Shown: positions 46,621 to 58,264 of the stretch, piece by piece
How positions within the stretch are numbered: the stretch's first letter is position 1
Layout of the letters: every line of letters starts with the position of its first letter
Assembly (NCBI RefSeq): GCF_029168945.1
Contig: NC_083601.1
Location: 74,141,595 to 74,205,594, forward strand
DNA length: 64,000 bases
Direction: 5' to 3'
Source of the DNA: Cannabis sativa
Lineage: Eukaryota > Streptophyta > Magnoliopsida > Rosales > Cannabaceae
Program-made: the position numbers and the translations under genes
Notes under the pieces: model-generated
Seen by the model: only the letters and a program-made list of their open reading frames with translations
The model's database searches: none
What the model was told of the DNA's origin: nothing

Positions 46621-47626
46621 CAGGGCCGGCCAGAGAGTGGGGCAGCCGGGGCATAGGCCCCAGGCCCTACAATTTTTGAGGCCCCAAAAAATTAAAATTA
46701 ATATACGTAAATTAAAATATATAATATATAAATATTTGATTGAATAAAATGCATAATAGTATTATAGCACAGATGGTAAGCGGTTGAGAATATCAATGTT
46801 GTGGTGGTTGGTTCGATCCTTCACTCCCTTATTTTGTGGTTATTTTACAATTTAAATGGTTTTACACATATTTAATGTAAAAAATTAGTGAAATATTACT
46901 TGAAAATCCTTCATTTGTGGTTATTTTACAATTTAAATAGTTTTACATATATTTAATTTTCTTAGTGGCCTTATAGTATTTCAAGGTACAAACTATTAAA
47001 ATGAAAAAAAAAATAATATGATAATAAAATATTAATTGAAAATTTATATTAAAGTTTATCTTTCATGTTTAATACTAACTATTTTTTCGTCAAGAATAGT
47101 ACATACACTTATTTAATTTTCTTAGTGGCCTATATATACAGTATTTCAAGGTACAAATAATTAAAATAAAAAAAATATATGATAATAAAAAATTAATAAA
47201 ATATTAGTCAAAAATTTATATTAAAGTGTATTTTGCATGTTTAATATTAACCATTTTTTCATCAAAAATAATACTGTTAATTATAAATCAAAATATATTT
47301 ATTAATTATTATGTATCTTCTTAAATTTTTAGAGTTATGTATATATTTTAAAAAAAATTAGACATAATTTTTTATACACTATTGATTTTTTTTAACAAGA
47401 GTACTAAAATATATAACACTTTAATAGATATGCATGCTCTTAGTAATTAAACATTACTTTATAGAGTTAGTTTACGTGGTGAGAAAATTTTTGTTATATG
47501 GTGATAAAAAAAAGTGAAAATTGATATTGTGTCAAAATTTAAATAATATTTATTTTAAATTTTTATGAAAGAAATGCCTCATTTTAAATTTCGCCCTAGG
47601 CCTCTCAATACCTTGAGACGGCCCTG
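46621..47626. mobile_element. Non-autonomous hAT element, copy 2
   Basis: 1006 bp, CAGGGCCG...CGGCCCTG, with CTTTGTTG at 46613-46620 and 47627-47634. It lies exactly 1380 bp after copy 1 and shares flanks with it, so it was most likely copied by tandem duplication and not by a second transposition. Confidence 0.9.
46765..46819 (+). other. tRNA-like A and B boxes in hAT copy 2
   Basis: TAGCACAGATGGTAAGCGG (46765-46783) matches the A-box pattern TRGCNNAGNNGG well, and GGTTCGATCC (46810-46819) is a perfect B box. The spacing is in the range used by RNA polymerase III. It could be a captured tRNA-derived fragment. A full tRNA fold was not found, so transcription is inference. Confidence 0.45.
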
Positions 47627-47887
47627 CTTTGTTGGATTGAGCGTAGCTCTTATTACTTACTTTGTAAGTGAATAGTTGGGTTGAGCGTAGCTCCTATTAC
47701 TTACTTTGTTGGGTTGAGCGTAGCTCCTATTACTTACTTTATTGGGTTGAGCGTAGCTCCTATTACTTACTTTGTAAGTGAATAGTTGGGTTGAGCGTAG
47801 CTCCTATTACTTACTTTGTAAGTGAATAGTTGGGTTGAGCGTAACAAATATCACTTACTTTATAAGCGAATATTTTGGGTTGAGCGC
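47627..47887. repeat. 44-bp tandem array, segment 3
   Basis: About six units, several shortened, interrupted at gagcg by the CACTA-like element at 47888. Confidence 0.9.
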
Positions 47888-49811
47888 CACTACTACAAAA
47901 ATTGCAATTACCAACACTTATTCAACAACACTCAATTAAAAAATGTTGTTAATTTATTTATTTTTATATTTTGACACACTTGATAAATAATTGTTGCTAA
48001 TAACTCTCAGATTTTTAAATTTATTTTTTTTAAGTAAATAAAAAATAAGCAATAGCATCACTTCTAAATAAGTGTTGTTAATACCTATATGTAAATAAAA
48101 AAAAAACACCTTTTAAATAAGTGTTGCTAGATATAATTACAATTAATAAAAAAAATAAAAAAGTAATTCAAATTAGAATCAAATTAATATTTAGTGGATT
48201 GTAACTACTCTGTAACTTCTATTCATATATCTTCTATTCATATAGCTTCTATTAATGAGGAAAAAAAATAAAAACTGCCATTCTCGTAAAACCACCAAAG
48301 AGATATCAAACTATCATAATCTCTCAAAAAAATCTATGATGCTTATACTATATATTTATTATATATACATATATTATAGGGAAATTCTATAATGCACCCC
48401 CTTTAAAAAGAATACACCGATACATCTCTATCTGGTTTAGTATGCGAAATAATTTTTTAGTCAAATTTTTTCTCATGGTCATGTAAATTATACTTATTTA
48501 AGACATCCTACAAAATTTTAAGAAATTTGAAAAAGTTTAACACGCTGAAAATTACGTTCAAGTAGTGTGTTGCACGCGTGACTATTTTATTTTATACGCG
48601 TGTAAAATAGACTGTTTGAACATTGTTTTCTATATTGTAAATTATTCCGAATTTCTCAAAATTTTGTAGGATATCTTAAATAGCTATAACGTACATGAAT
48701 ATGAAAAAAAAAATAGACTAAATTTTTTTCTAGATGCCGAAATAAGTAGAGGGTACATCAGTACATCTCTTTTAAGGGGGTACATTGTAAAATTATCCTA
48801 TATTATATAGGTAGGAAATCATTCTAGCAGTCGATTGTTAATTCAAATTCCTACCTTTTAGGTTCTAAAGGATATGTTTGAACAATTATTATAATATATA
48901 TTTATATATAATTATTTTTAATTCTGTGAAAATATTATTGGGTTGGGTAATATGATAAATATCATTTGGGTTATTCCATTAACTCATATTTTTATTTTTG
49001 TTTTTTCTCTCTTGCAGATATACTTCTTGTCCTATGTTCTTAAAGTGAATGGATCGAGCTCTAACATTAGCTCATTTCTCACTTATAAGCTCTCATCCAT
49101 TATTATATTTATATAGAATGATAATGATTAAGGTAAACCAACAGACTCATACATTTTATGTTATATATAATTTTTTACTCACTTTCTACTGCTCTTAAAT
49201 ATATAATAATGCTATTTTTTTTTCTTTTTTGCAGTGTTCATGAAATGGATAAGTGCATATATGTATATTTGTCAAAAAATAAAGATGAACAACTTCTAAC
49301 TTTCAAGAAGAATTAAACTTTTTGGAACATATATTTTTGCGTTTGTACCAATTATATAGCAATGTATTTAATGCAATATTTATAAAAAGAACATTTATAT
49401 GTATGAATTTTATGTACTGAAATTTTTTATTGTAATTAAACATGAATTTTATTGAATGAAATTTTATTTTTTATAATTTATAAAATAAATAATTATGGAT
49501 ATGGATATATTTAAATAATAAATAATTATTTGAAAAAATTTGTAATTATAGAAAATATATAATTAATATTTTTTTCAAAAAAATTAATTAATATTGTTAT
49601 ATTAAAGGTTGATTAATGAAATTAAATTCGCAACACTTTAATAAAAATGTTGTTGTGTATTTTTTTTAATTAGCAATATATGGTAACACTTTTATAAGTG
49701 TTGTCTTATATTAACACTTTTAGTAACACATTAGGAGGCAACACTTTTAAAAGTGTTGTCTTTTAATTTTCTATAGTTAAAAAAAACGTGTTACTAATTG
49801 TGTTTTTACTA
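47888..49811. mobile_element. CACTA-like non-autonomous element
   Basis: Starts CACTACTACAAAAATTG and ends with an imperfect inverse, tgtttttactag, joined again to the array unit (gagcg ... gcgtagctcc), giving a likely 3-bp GCG duplication with one extra base at the left. Sub-terminal motifs of the type CAACACTTTTAAAAGTGTTG recur near both ends (about 47914-48125 and 49625-49765), as is usual for CACTA transposase binding sites. No transposase frame is left. Several tgcag sites around 49010-49240 may be splice acceptors of a lost gene. Confidence 0.7.
48378..48799. mobile_element. MITE nested in the CACTA-like element
   Basis: About 422 bp with inverted termini of roughly 50 bp: agggaaattctataatgca at the left matches the reverse complement of tacattgtaaaattatcct at the right, with mismatches. 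ATATTAT flanks both ends (48371-48377, 48800-48806). The interior holds no coding frame. The superfamily is unclear because the A+T-rich duplication length is uncertain. Confidence 0.6.
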
Positions 49812-50218
49812 GCGTAGCTCCTATCACTTATTTTATAAGTAAATAGTTGGGTTGAACGTGGCTCATATAACTTACTTTATAAGTAAATATTTGGGTTGAG
49901 CGTAGCTCCTATCACTTATTTTATAAGTGAATAGTTGGGTTGAGCGTAGCTCCTATTACTTACTTTTGTAAGTGAATAGTTGGGTTGAGCGTAGCTCATA
50001 TCACTTACTTTATAAGTGAATAGTTGGGTTGAGCGTAGCTCTTATCACTTATTTTATAAGTGAATAGTTGGGTTGAGTGTGTCTCATATCACTTACTTTA
50101 TAAGTGAATATTTGGGTCGAGCGTAGCTCCTATCACTTATTTTATAAGTGAATATTTGGGTCGAGCGTAGCTCCTATCACTTATTTCATAAGTAAATAGT
50201 TGGGTTGAGTGTGCCTCG
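49812..50218. repeat. 44-bp tandem array, segment 4
   Basis: About nine units, mostly of the full 44-bp form with cacttattttataagtg as the inner inverted repeat. Ends at about 50218, shortly before the integrase stop of Gypsy-D. Confidence 0.88.
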
Positions 50219-50395
50219 TTTGATATTGCTTTTACTTTACGTTTTGAGCTTTAAAATATAACAGACACTTAAAATAATTAACACAGGTATTTACGTGGAA
50301 ACCCTTTCGGGAAAAAACCACGGGCAAAGCATGCAAAAATCCACTACGTAAAATGAGAGTGTACAAGGGGGGGCATTGTTTTGCCACACATGTGA
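50219..50395 (-). other. Gypsy-D sequence downstream of pol
   Basis: Short region between the integrase stop and the array. It contains no recognisable polypurine tract, which fits a Tat element with a long 3' untranslated region. Confidence 0.4.
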
Positions 50396-51186
50396 TTAGA
50401 AATGGTATTTCTTAAGGTGTACAACGTTCCAGCTATTTCCTATGTTTCTTCCATCTGTTGCTCGGAGTTTGTATGCCCCTTTGCCAACTATCTTTGTAAT
50501 CTGGTAAGGCCCCTCGCAATTGGGTCCTAAGTTGCCTGCTCCTTCTTCCTTCGTCTTTTGGAACACTCGTCGTAGTATCCATTCTCCTTCCTTGAATTGT
50601 CGGACCCTAATGTTCTTATTGAAATGTTGGGCCACCTTTGGCTGGTATGCTGCTATTCTGATGAGCGATTGTTCTCTCTTTTCATCTAACGAATCAAGTT
50701 TTCTATTCATGCTCTATTGATTTAGATCATCCGTCGAGTGTTCATATCTAATGGTTGGTATTTCAATTTCCCCCGGGATGACCGCTTCAGTTCTATATGT
50801 CAATGCAAATGGGGTCTCTCCAATCGAGGTCTTTGCTATTGTCCAGTAAGACCACAGTATCCCTAGTAACTCATCTGCCCATCTCCCTTTGGCTTTCTCT
50901 TGTCGTTTCTTGAGCGTGTTGACTATTATCTTGTTGGTTGATTCTGCTTGTCCGTTTGCTTGAGGGTATCGTGGAGTTGAGAATGATAATTGTATCCCCC
51001 ATTCTACACAAAAGTTTTGGAAGTCCTTGCTTATGAATTGTGAACCGTTGTCCGTAACTATCTCCTTTGGAATTCCAAACCTGCATATCATGCTTTTCCA
51101 GATAAAGTTCTTTACCTCTCGATCTCTAACTTGTGCAAAGGCTTCAACTTCTACCAATTTGGTGAAGTAGTCAGTTAAGGCAAGTA
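50396..51186 (-). pseudogene. Gypsy-D integrase, catalytic core and C-terminus
   Basis: Continues the integrase after the Gypsy-C insertion. The core shows Asp in EIVTDNGSQF and Glu in ANGQAESTNK, with the first catalytic Asp across the insertion near 60440 in WGMDIVGK. After a stop at 50714-50716 (the next frame starts at 50710) the C-terminal part GPYQITKIVGKGAYKL is readable to 50396. The fold and motifs are those of Tat/Athila-type integrases, with no chromodomain. Confidence 0.85.
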
Positions 51187-51191
51187 TGAAT

Positions 51192-53344
51192 TGTAACGCC
51201 CTAATGCTAAGGCACGCTACAGTACTTTTTCAATAATTGTGCAATCTTTGCTAACCAAAGAAGTTTCTCGAAAAACGTGTCAAATTAAAACTTTTGCATT
51301 AAATACTAAATTTTGTAATTTAATAAAATATTTACAAGTGCCGGGATCCCGATTTTTTAAAACTTTACAAACTTTACTTTTCAAGCATACAATCCAAAAT
51401 ATACAGATTTACAGGTCGCACAGCGACTTTCAAAATACAACTCCCAGATGTCCCGAGACCGAACACTCCAGGTCGCGCTGCTTGACATGTACAATCTCAC
51501 CCGAGCTCAGGTTCACTCCTGTTCAGCCTTCGCCTTTCCTTTACCTACACATGGAAGCAGAAACTGTGAGTCAACAGACTCAGTAAGAAATGCATATAAC
51601 ATATCATATAATTTCCGACCTGTAAATAGGCGCCCATACACCTATTTACAGAGCTTAACAGATGAGTATGAACGTTCAAACTACTTGTGCTATTGACCAT
51701 GATATCACTCCTACCAGCTTTATAATTGAGCTGTAGGACCGGCACTATGTTCGTGCCGCTATGATAGCGTCAACAACACCCAAAAGTATAATTGGCCATG
51801 ATATCACTCTTAACCAGTACGATGCCTGTACTGCTGAACCGACACGATGGTTGTGTCGCTATGATAGTACCAATTCATACTTTCAAGGGAGAATATCACT
51901 CTTAACCAGTACGATGCCTGTACTGCTGAACCGACACAATGATTGTGTCGCTATGATATCACCCGAACACATATAATGATACAAACAGCATGCATATATA
52001 TCATACATATACATACACCCAGGTAATCACATCACACATTATACACAGTTCTTACCTGTTTTCCGAATTCAAGTGTGCTGGCCGACCTGAACGGAATTTC
52101 TGTTCTAGATGGATGCCCTAATCACATTTTGAAACCGGGTAAGTCACATGATTAAAACCCTAATCCCGGGAAACCCAAAACCAAAACCCTAGGTTCTGTT
52201 ATACTCTAAAGGGGTTATTCTAACTCTGGAAATGGGGAAACACCCAACCGAGGCACCGAAATGGCAAAAATTGAGAAAATGAAGGGCCCGGGGAACCCTG
52301 CCAAAACCGGCTAGCCGGTTTTTGTGGCACTGCAAACCGGCTAGCCGGTTTGCACCAGTATTCCCCAAGCTTTTCATTTGTTGCTCAATTCTTCACCAAT
52401 TGCCATGAAACCTTCCAGAGCTCCTATTCAATGTACAAACAATATAATCCACCCAGTAATTCACAGAACAAAACAATAAATTTCAACTTGCCATTAAAGC
52501 TTAAAGCTTGAACTCAAAGCTTAAAATTGCTCAAAACTAACAACCAATCTCTAAACCAGCTACCATGAACTAAAATCAAGCTAAACAAACCCTAAAATTC
52601 GAACTAAGCAAACCTTAAACCCTAACAGCCCCTATAACCCAAAATCACCATTTCAACCTAACTTTAAAAGCTTGAAAAAACAATAACCAATAGGCTAGGG
52701 CTTTACCTCACTTGCAATAGATTGAAACCTTGCTGAAAAAACCAAAGAAATCTCAGCCCTTCCCCTTGCTCTTGCTGCCTTCGAAGAGAGAGAGAGAGAG
52801 AAGAAAAAGCTTCTCAACCAAATTTTGCTAATTTTCTAATTTCCTTTATTTTTGACTTTCCTAACTTAGAAAAGGATTTAATTAAATCTTTGCTGCCAAA
52901 AAAATGGCTAGGTGTCAACCATAAAATTAGCCACCTAATCCCCCCCATAAAAGACTAAAATGCCCTTTACATCAAACTTAGGTATTTTCAAAAGCTAGGG
53001 GTAAAATGGTCAAATCCCATACCCCGCTCAAATCCGATAATTTATTTTCTCTAACATATTTCCCTCTATGAAATAAGGTTCTAAACTTACCCATGTGATC
53101 AATCTAGCCATCCATCGCATTTTCCGTTGTCGCCGAACAAAAATTACAAAAATAACATATTACACATATAAGCTAGATAATACCCCTAGAGTTTAATAAA
53201 ATCTCCGGAATTGAGAAATTATAACTCTAATATTTATTTCTAAATATTGGGGTCCACAATTAAATTAATTCACAAATAATAATAAAATAATTAAAATTAG
53301 TGCTAATTGCCTTTACTAATCCATATACTAGAGCGGTCATTACA
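51192..53344 (-). repeat. Gypsy-C 3' LTR
   Basis: 2153 bp. Three roughly 95-bp repeats (about 51690-51960) each hold two hairpins. Two perfect 16-bp palindromes AACCGGCTAGCCGGTT lie at 52305-52320 and 52335-52350. Confidence 0.95.
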
Positions 53345-53345
53345 A

Positions 53346-53360
53346 TTATCCCCCCGTTAA
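53346..53360 (-). other. Gypsy-C polypurine tract
   Basis: The minus strand reads ttaacggggggataa just before the 3' LTR, matching the position in Gypsy-A and -B. Confidence 0.85.
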
Positions 53361-53396
53361 TAGGATTTCGTCCCCGAAATCTAACCTGAATAGCTC

Positions 53397-53475
53397 TGGA
53401 TGCTGAGTCCTCATATCCGACTCAATTCCCGTGGCTTCTTCCACCTTCCTAGTCCTCCAGAGCACCTTCACCAAA
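53397..53475 (-). pseudogene. Out-of-frame chromodomain-like tail of Gypsy-C
   Basis: In the next frame the minus strand still encodes [12 protein letters not shown] and continues to a stop just before the purine tract. The aromatic Trp of EEATWE is missing: 3 bases are lost at a CTGG in comparison with Gypsy-A. Confidence 0.8.
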
Positions 53476-56400
53476 GGTAATAGTCTTGTTCCGAAGAACT
53501 TTTTCTTTTCTATCCAAAATCAACGAACGAGGTTGCTCTTCATAGGATAAGTCTGGTTGAAGTTCAAGGGCTTCATAACTCAAGACATGAGTCGGGTCTG
53601 ACACGTATTTCCTTAACATAGAAATGTGAAATACGTCATGAACAGCCGATAATGCTGGTGGTAAGGCTAGTCGATACGCTACCTGCCCGACCTTCTCAAG
53701 TATCTGAAATGGCCCAATGAACCTAGGGCTTAACTTACCCTTCTTCCCGAAGCGTCTAATACCCTTCATTGGCGAAACCCGCAGGAAAACATGTTCCCCT
53801 GCCTGAAATGTAACATCTCTGCGCTTCGGATCAGCATAACTTTTCTGCCTGCTTTGAGAAGCAAGCATCCGAGCCTTGATCTTATCAATAGCTTCATTGG
53901 TTCTCTGTACTAATTCTGGACCCAGGTACTTCCTTTCTCCTGTCTCGTCCCAATGAATAGGAGAACGACATTTTCTACCATATAACATCTCATAGGGAGC
54001 CATCCCTATTGTACTTTGGTAGCTGTTGTTGTAGGAGAATTCAATTAAAGGCAAGTACTTACTCCATGAACCCTCAAAGTCCATGACACAGGCTCGCAAT
54101 AGGTCTTCTAAAATCTGGATAGTTCTTTCTGACTGACCATCAGTCTGAGGGTGAAAGGCTGTACTAAACTTTAACTTGGTACCCATAGCCTTTTGGAGAC
54201 TCACCCAAAACTTCGATGTGAACTTTGGATCCCTGTCTGATACAATAGATTTAGGGGCTCCATGGAGACGAACTATCTCCTTCACATACAGTTCAGCATA
54301 TTGATCCACTGAATATGTAACTTTCACTGGTAAGAAGTGAGCTGACTTTGTGAATCTGTCCACGATGACCCAAACAGAATCATACATTCCTGTAGTTCTA
54401 GGCAAACCAGTTACAAAGTCCATTGCGATGTCCTCCCACTTCCATTCTGGAAGGACTAAAGGTTGTAATAACCCTGCCGGCCTCTGATGTTCAGCCTTAA
54501 TCTGCTGGCAGGTTAAACACTTGGACACGTAGTCCACCACATCTCTTTTCATGCCATACCACCAGAAGTAGGGTTTTAAATCCTGATACATCTTGGTGGT
54601 TCCCGGATGCAATGAATAAGGTGTGGTGTGAGCTTCATCAAGTATCTCTTTCTTAAGCTCATCCACACTAGGAACACAAACTCGAGCTTTATATAGCAAC
54701 ATTCCACTGCTCGAGACTGTAAAGCCTCTAGGCCGACCAGCCACCACTTCATCTCGAACTTTAACTAGCTCGGGATCTTCCAGTTGTGCCTTTCTGATTC
54801 TCTCCAACAAATCAGATTGGAGGGTTAAATTATGTAATTTCCCGACCACGAACTCAATTCCTGCACTAACCATTTCCGAGGCTAGTTGAGGAGCTATCAT
54901 AGCCGTAGTACACACTTGACCGGGACCTTTTCTGCTCAGAGCATCGGCCACAACATTGGCCTTCCCGGGGTGATACAGTATTTCACAATCGTAATCTTTA
55001 ACTAACTCCAGCCACCTTCTCTGCCTCATATTCAAATCTTTTTGGGTGAAAAAGTATTTAAGACTTTTATGATCAGTATAAATCTCACACTTTTCACCAT
55101 AAAGATAATGTCGCCAAATCTTTAACGCAAAAACCACAGCAGCGAGTTCCAAATCATGGGTTGGGTAACGCTGCTCATAATCCTTCAGTTGACGAGAGGC
55201 ATAGGCTATGACTCTGTCAGCTTGCATCAGAACACATCCCAGACCCTGTCTGGATGCATCACAATACACAACAAATTTCTCTTGATCTGATGGCAAAGCT
55301 AACACCGGAGCTGTTATCAAACGCTGCTTTAACTCCTGAAAGCTTGACTCACATTTATCTGACAACACAAATCTCTGATTTTTCTTAGTCAATTCGGTTA
55401 GGGGCATAGAAAGTTTAGAAAATCCTTCGACGAAACGTCGATAATACCCTGCTAACCCGAGAAAACTTCGAATTTCTGTCACAGACTTGGGCCTCGGCCA
55501 ATTCTTCACTGATTCCACCTTGTTTGGATCGACCGTAATTCCATTCTTCCCCACAATATGACCCAGAAAGGATACCTCGGACAACCAGAATTCACACTTT
55601 TTGAACTTGGCGTACAGCTTGTGATCCCTAAGTCGCTGTAACACCATTCGAAGATGATGCTCGTGCTCCTCTTCTGACCGAGAGTATACAAGAATGTCTT
55701 CGATAAACACTATAACGCAGTTATCGAGGAAATCCTTGAATACTCTATTCATAAGATCCATAAAGGCCGTAGGAGCATTAGTCAATCCGAATGACATTAC
55801 CAGAAACTCATAGTGCCCATATCTGGTTCTAAAAGCAGTCTTCGGTATGTCCTCCTCCCGAATTCTGAGTTGATGATAACCCGACCGTAAATCAATCTTC
55901 GAAAACACTGTCTTTCCCTGAAGCTGATCGAACAGATCATCGATCCTAGGCAACGGGTACTTGTTCTTAATCGTCAGCTTGTTTAGTTCCTGATAATCAA
56001 TACACATTCTGAGGGAACCATCTTTCTTTTTCACAAAAAGAACCGGAGCTCCCCAGGGCGACACACTGGGTCGAATAAACCCAATATCAAGCATCCCCTG
56101 AAGTTGTAGCTTAAGCTCCTTGAGTTCCGCTGGAGCCATCCTATATGGAGCTTTAGAAACAGGTTCGACTCCAGGTGCCAAATCAATAACAAAGTCAATC
56201 TCTCGCTGTGGCGGCAATCCCGGCAACTCCTCGGGAAACACATCAAGAAAATCTTTCACCACCCGGACTACCTCAGGCCCAAATGTTTCAGGTCTGCTGG
56301 AGTCAAATACCACCGCTAGAAATCCTACACCACCATTGAATAGTAAATCCCTAGCTCTCAACACTGAAATAACCGGGATCCGAGACCCCTGAACCGATCC

Positions 56401-57981
56401 AACATAAACAAATGGATCTTCACCTTCCGGCTGAAAAGTCACCATTTTACGCCTACAATCTATACTGGCCGAATACTTGGATAAGAAATCCATTCCCAGT
56501 ATAATATCAAACTCAGTTAGTTTCAATTCTATGAGATCAGTACTCAACTCCCTATCTTCGATCCTAATCGGCATAGACCTAATGCGCCTATTAGAGATAA
56601 CCAATTCCCCGCTAGGCATTAGGGTTCCAAACCCTCTTTCTAAAATATCACAAGGCCTACCCAAAAGATCAATCACTCTTGTAGCCACATATGAACGTGT
56701 AGCTCCCGAGTCGAATAATACTGTAAATAATAAGTTGTTGACGGGAAGCTGACCTGTCACAACAGAAGGACTGGCTGCAGCATCAGCTTGGGTAATGGCA
56801 AACACACGAGCAGGAACCGGTTTCATGTCAGCTTTCGGCTCCTCTTTCTTTGCCTGGGGGCAATCTTTCTTGAAATGCCCCACCATGCCACACAAGAAGC
56901 ATGTCTTCCGGTTACATTCTCCCGGATGATGTTTCTTACACCGTGGACACTCAGGATAAGAGTAACCCTGGCGTCCTCCTCTACCTTGGTTCCCACGAAA
57001 CCGCTTGCTTTGCCCCGAGCCACCAGAAGCTGGAACAATTTTTCTTTTCTGCTCAGTGGTGGAGTCACCACCATCCCTACCATAAACAGGAGTAGGAATA
57101 GTGGGGGTTCCACCACCACTCGGAGTCACCCGGGGCTCCTGAAGGAATTTCACCGCACCCTCGGCTCTCAAAGCCTTTTCAACCATCTCCGCATAAGTGG
57201 TTGCCTCAGTAGTAGTAATAACCAAATCATGTCTAATTTTTGCACTCAAACCCGCCAAGTATTTTTCCTTCTTACTGAAGTCAGTTGGCACAATTCCCGC
57301 TGCCAACTTGGCCAACCGGTCAAACTTTGTCGTATATTCAGTAACCGACATTCCCTCAGTTTGAACCAACTCGGTGAACTCTTTCCGCTTTACACTGCGG
57401 ACTGCTTCATTGTAATACTTGGAGTTAAACAACTCCTTGAATTCTTCCCAGGTCATCAGCGTGACGTCTCGAGTGAGGGTTATTAACTCCCACCACACGA
57501 GAGCGTCTTCCTGAAACTGGAAAGTGGCACAGGTTACCCGGTCATTTCCAACCACTCCCATAAAATTGAGGATGCGTTCTATTACCGAAAGCCACTGCTC
57601 GGCCTTCATCACATCAGGGCCTCCCAGAAACACTGGAGGTGCCTGTTTTCGAAATCTTTCGTACAACGGTTCCATACGGTTGCCAACAGCAGGTTGTTCT
57701 GCTGGCACCGCGGGAACCGCAACAGCCTGAACCACTTGAGGAGGCACGACAGGAGGACCCTGCTGCCTCAATCTTTGGATCTCTTCATCTTGTTGGCGGA
57801 TTCTATCTTGCATCTCCGCAAACCTTTGCTCCCAATCGGGAGGAGCTTGAGGTGGATTTACAGGGCGACCACCCTGAGCTCTGCCACGGCCACGGCCGCG
57901 ACGAGGATTTTGAGGATTCCTCTGACCGCCTCCAGTCTCAACCATGCCACCCTGACTTCTTATATTTCGCGGGGCGTCCAT
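53449..57981 (-). CDS. Gypsy-C gag-pol polyprotein (1510 aa)
   Basis: A single frame. Residues 20-40 are Arg/Gly-rich and 50-75 likely coiled coil. Gag core is about 103-290; a Cys/His cluster lies at 344-356 and a zinc knuckle [14 protein letters not shown] at 361-374. Protease has DSGATRS at 424-430. Reverse transcriptase spans about 590-800, but its active site reads FIED (Glu761 at 55699-55701) where Gypsy-A and -B have FIDD. RNase H is at about 900-1010 and integrase at about 1090-1400, with Asp near 1188, Asp near 1247 and Glu near 1284. The start at 57981 gives MDAPR, matching Gypsy-A. Compared with Gypsy-A and -B, one extra T at about 53473-53475 shifts the last roughly 45 codons, so the chromodomain-like tail is replaced by FGEGALED. 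It presumably makes particles but is unlikely to be fully active. Confidence 0.93.
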   Translation of the reverse strand: MDAPRNIRSQGGMVETGGGQRNPQNPRRGRGRGRAQGGRPVNPPQAPPDWEQRFAEMQDRIRQQDEEIQRLRQQGPPVVPPQVVQAVAVPAVPAEQPAVGNRMEPLYERFRKQAPPVFLGGPDVMKAEQWLSVIERILNFMGVVGNDRVTCATFQFQEDALVWWELITLTRDVTLMTWEEFKELFNSKYYNEAVRSVKRKEFTELVQTEGMSVTEYTTKFDRLAKLAAGIVPTDFSKKEKYLAGLSAKIRHDLVITTTEATTYAEMVEKALRAEGAVKFLQEPRVTPSGGGTPTIPTPVYGRDGGDSTTEQKRKIVPASGGSGQSKRFRGNQGRGGRQGYSYPECPRCKKHHPGECNRKTCFLCGMVGHFKKDCPQAKKEEPKADMKPVPARVFAITQADAAASPSVVTGQLPVNNLLFTVLFDSGATRSYVATRVIDLLGRPCDILERGFGTLMPSGELVISNRRIRSMPIRIEDRELSTDLIELKLTEFDIILGMDFLSKYSASIDCRRKMVTFQPEGEDPFVYVGSVQGSRIPVISVLRARDLLFNGGVGFLAVVFDSSRPETFGPEVVRVVKDFLDVFPEELPGLPPQREIDFVIDLAPGVEPVSKAPYRMAPAELKELKLQLQGMLDIGFIRPSVSPWGAPVLFVKKKDGSLRMCIDYQELNKLTIKNKYPLPRIDDLFDQLQGKTVFSKIDLRSGYHQLRIREEDIPKTAFRTRYGHYEFLVMSFGLTNAPTAFMDLMNRVFKDFLDNCVIVFIEDILVYSRSEEEHEHHLRMVLQRLRDHKLYAKFKKCEFWLSEVSFLGHIVGKNGITVDPNKVESVKNWPRPKSVTEIRSFLGLAGYYRRFVEGFSKLSMPLTELTKKNQRFVLSDKCESSFQELKQRLITAPVLALPSDQEKFVVYCDASRQGLGCVLMQADRVIAYASRQLKDYEQRYPTHDLELAAVVFALKIWRHYLYGEKCEIYTDHKSLKYFFTQKDLNMRQRRWLELVKDYDCEILYHPGKANVVADALSRKGPGQVCTTAMIAPQLASEMVSAGIEFVVGKLHNLTLQSDLLERIRKAQLEDPELVKVRDEVVAGRPRGFTVSSSGMLLYKARVCVPSVDELKKEILDEAHTTPYSLHPGTTKMYQDLKPYFWWYGMKRDVVDYVSKCLTCQQIKAEHQRPAGLLQPLVLPEWKWEDIAMDFVTGLPRTTGMYDSVWVIVDRFTKSAHFLPVKVTYSVDQYAELYVKEIVRLHGAPKSIVSDRDPKFTSKFWVSLQKAMGTKLKFSTAFHPQTDGQSERTIQILEDLLRACVMDFEGSWSKYLPLIEFSYNNSYQSTIGMAPYEMLYGRKCRSPIHWDETGERKYLGPELVQRTNEAIDKIKARMLASQSRQKSYADPKRRDVTFQAGEHVFLRVSPMKGIRRFGKKGKLSPRFIGPFQILEKVGQVAYRLALPPALSAVHDVFHISMLRKYVSDPTHVLSYEALELQPDLSYEEQPRSLILDRKEKVLRNKTITFGEGALED

Positions 57982-58248
57982 TTAATAGGACTTAGCCTGC
58001 GAATCCATAAGCCAGGCAGGTTAGACAGCGATCAAAATTAACACCGCTCTTAATAACTTAAAGGCAACACACTTTCTTTTCTTTTTAAGAAAATATATTT
58101 AATTTAAATCTAATATGCTTCCTAACATGCTTTCACATTCACATTTATTTAAGGTACTAAACAAGTACAGGCTTACTGAACCGTGAACCGAGCTTTCTCT
58201 GATGAAGATTGTACATGTCATAGCAAGCTTCGGTAGACAAACCTGGCG

Positions 58249-58260
58249 GCTCTGATACCA
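58249..58260 (-). other. Gypsy-C primer binding site
   Basis: The minus strand reads TGGTATCAGAGC four bases from the 5' LTR; initiator tRNA-Met type. Confidence 0.9.
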
Positions 58261-58264
58261 AAAT

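Noticed and set aside
46613..47634. Second hAT copy as an independent insertion
   Set aside because: Identical target duplication and shared flanking unit order over hundreds of bases favour segmental duplication.
44789..50218. CRISPR-like regular array
   Set aside because: The units are contiguous 44-bp tandem copies without unique spacers, and the context is a plant retroelement.
51239..51745. Open frames of 115, 82 and 66 codons, repeated at 58312-58818
   Set aside because: All lie in the Gypsy-C LTRs in conflicting frames and strands; no family match. They are chance frames in a recently duplicated LTR.
56788..57486. 232-codon plus-strand frame opposite Gypsy-C gag
   Set aside because: Shadow of the real minus-strand gag; no recognisable protein features.
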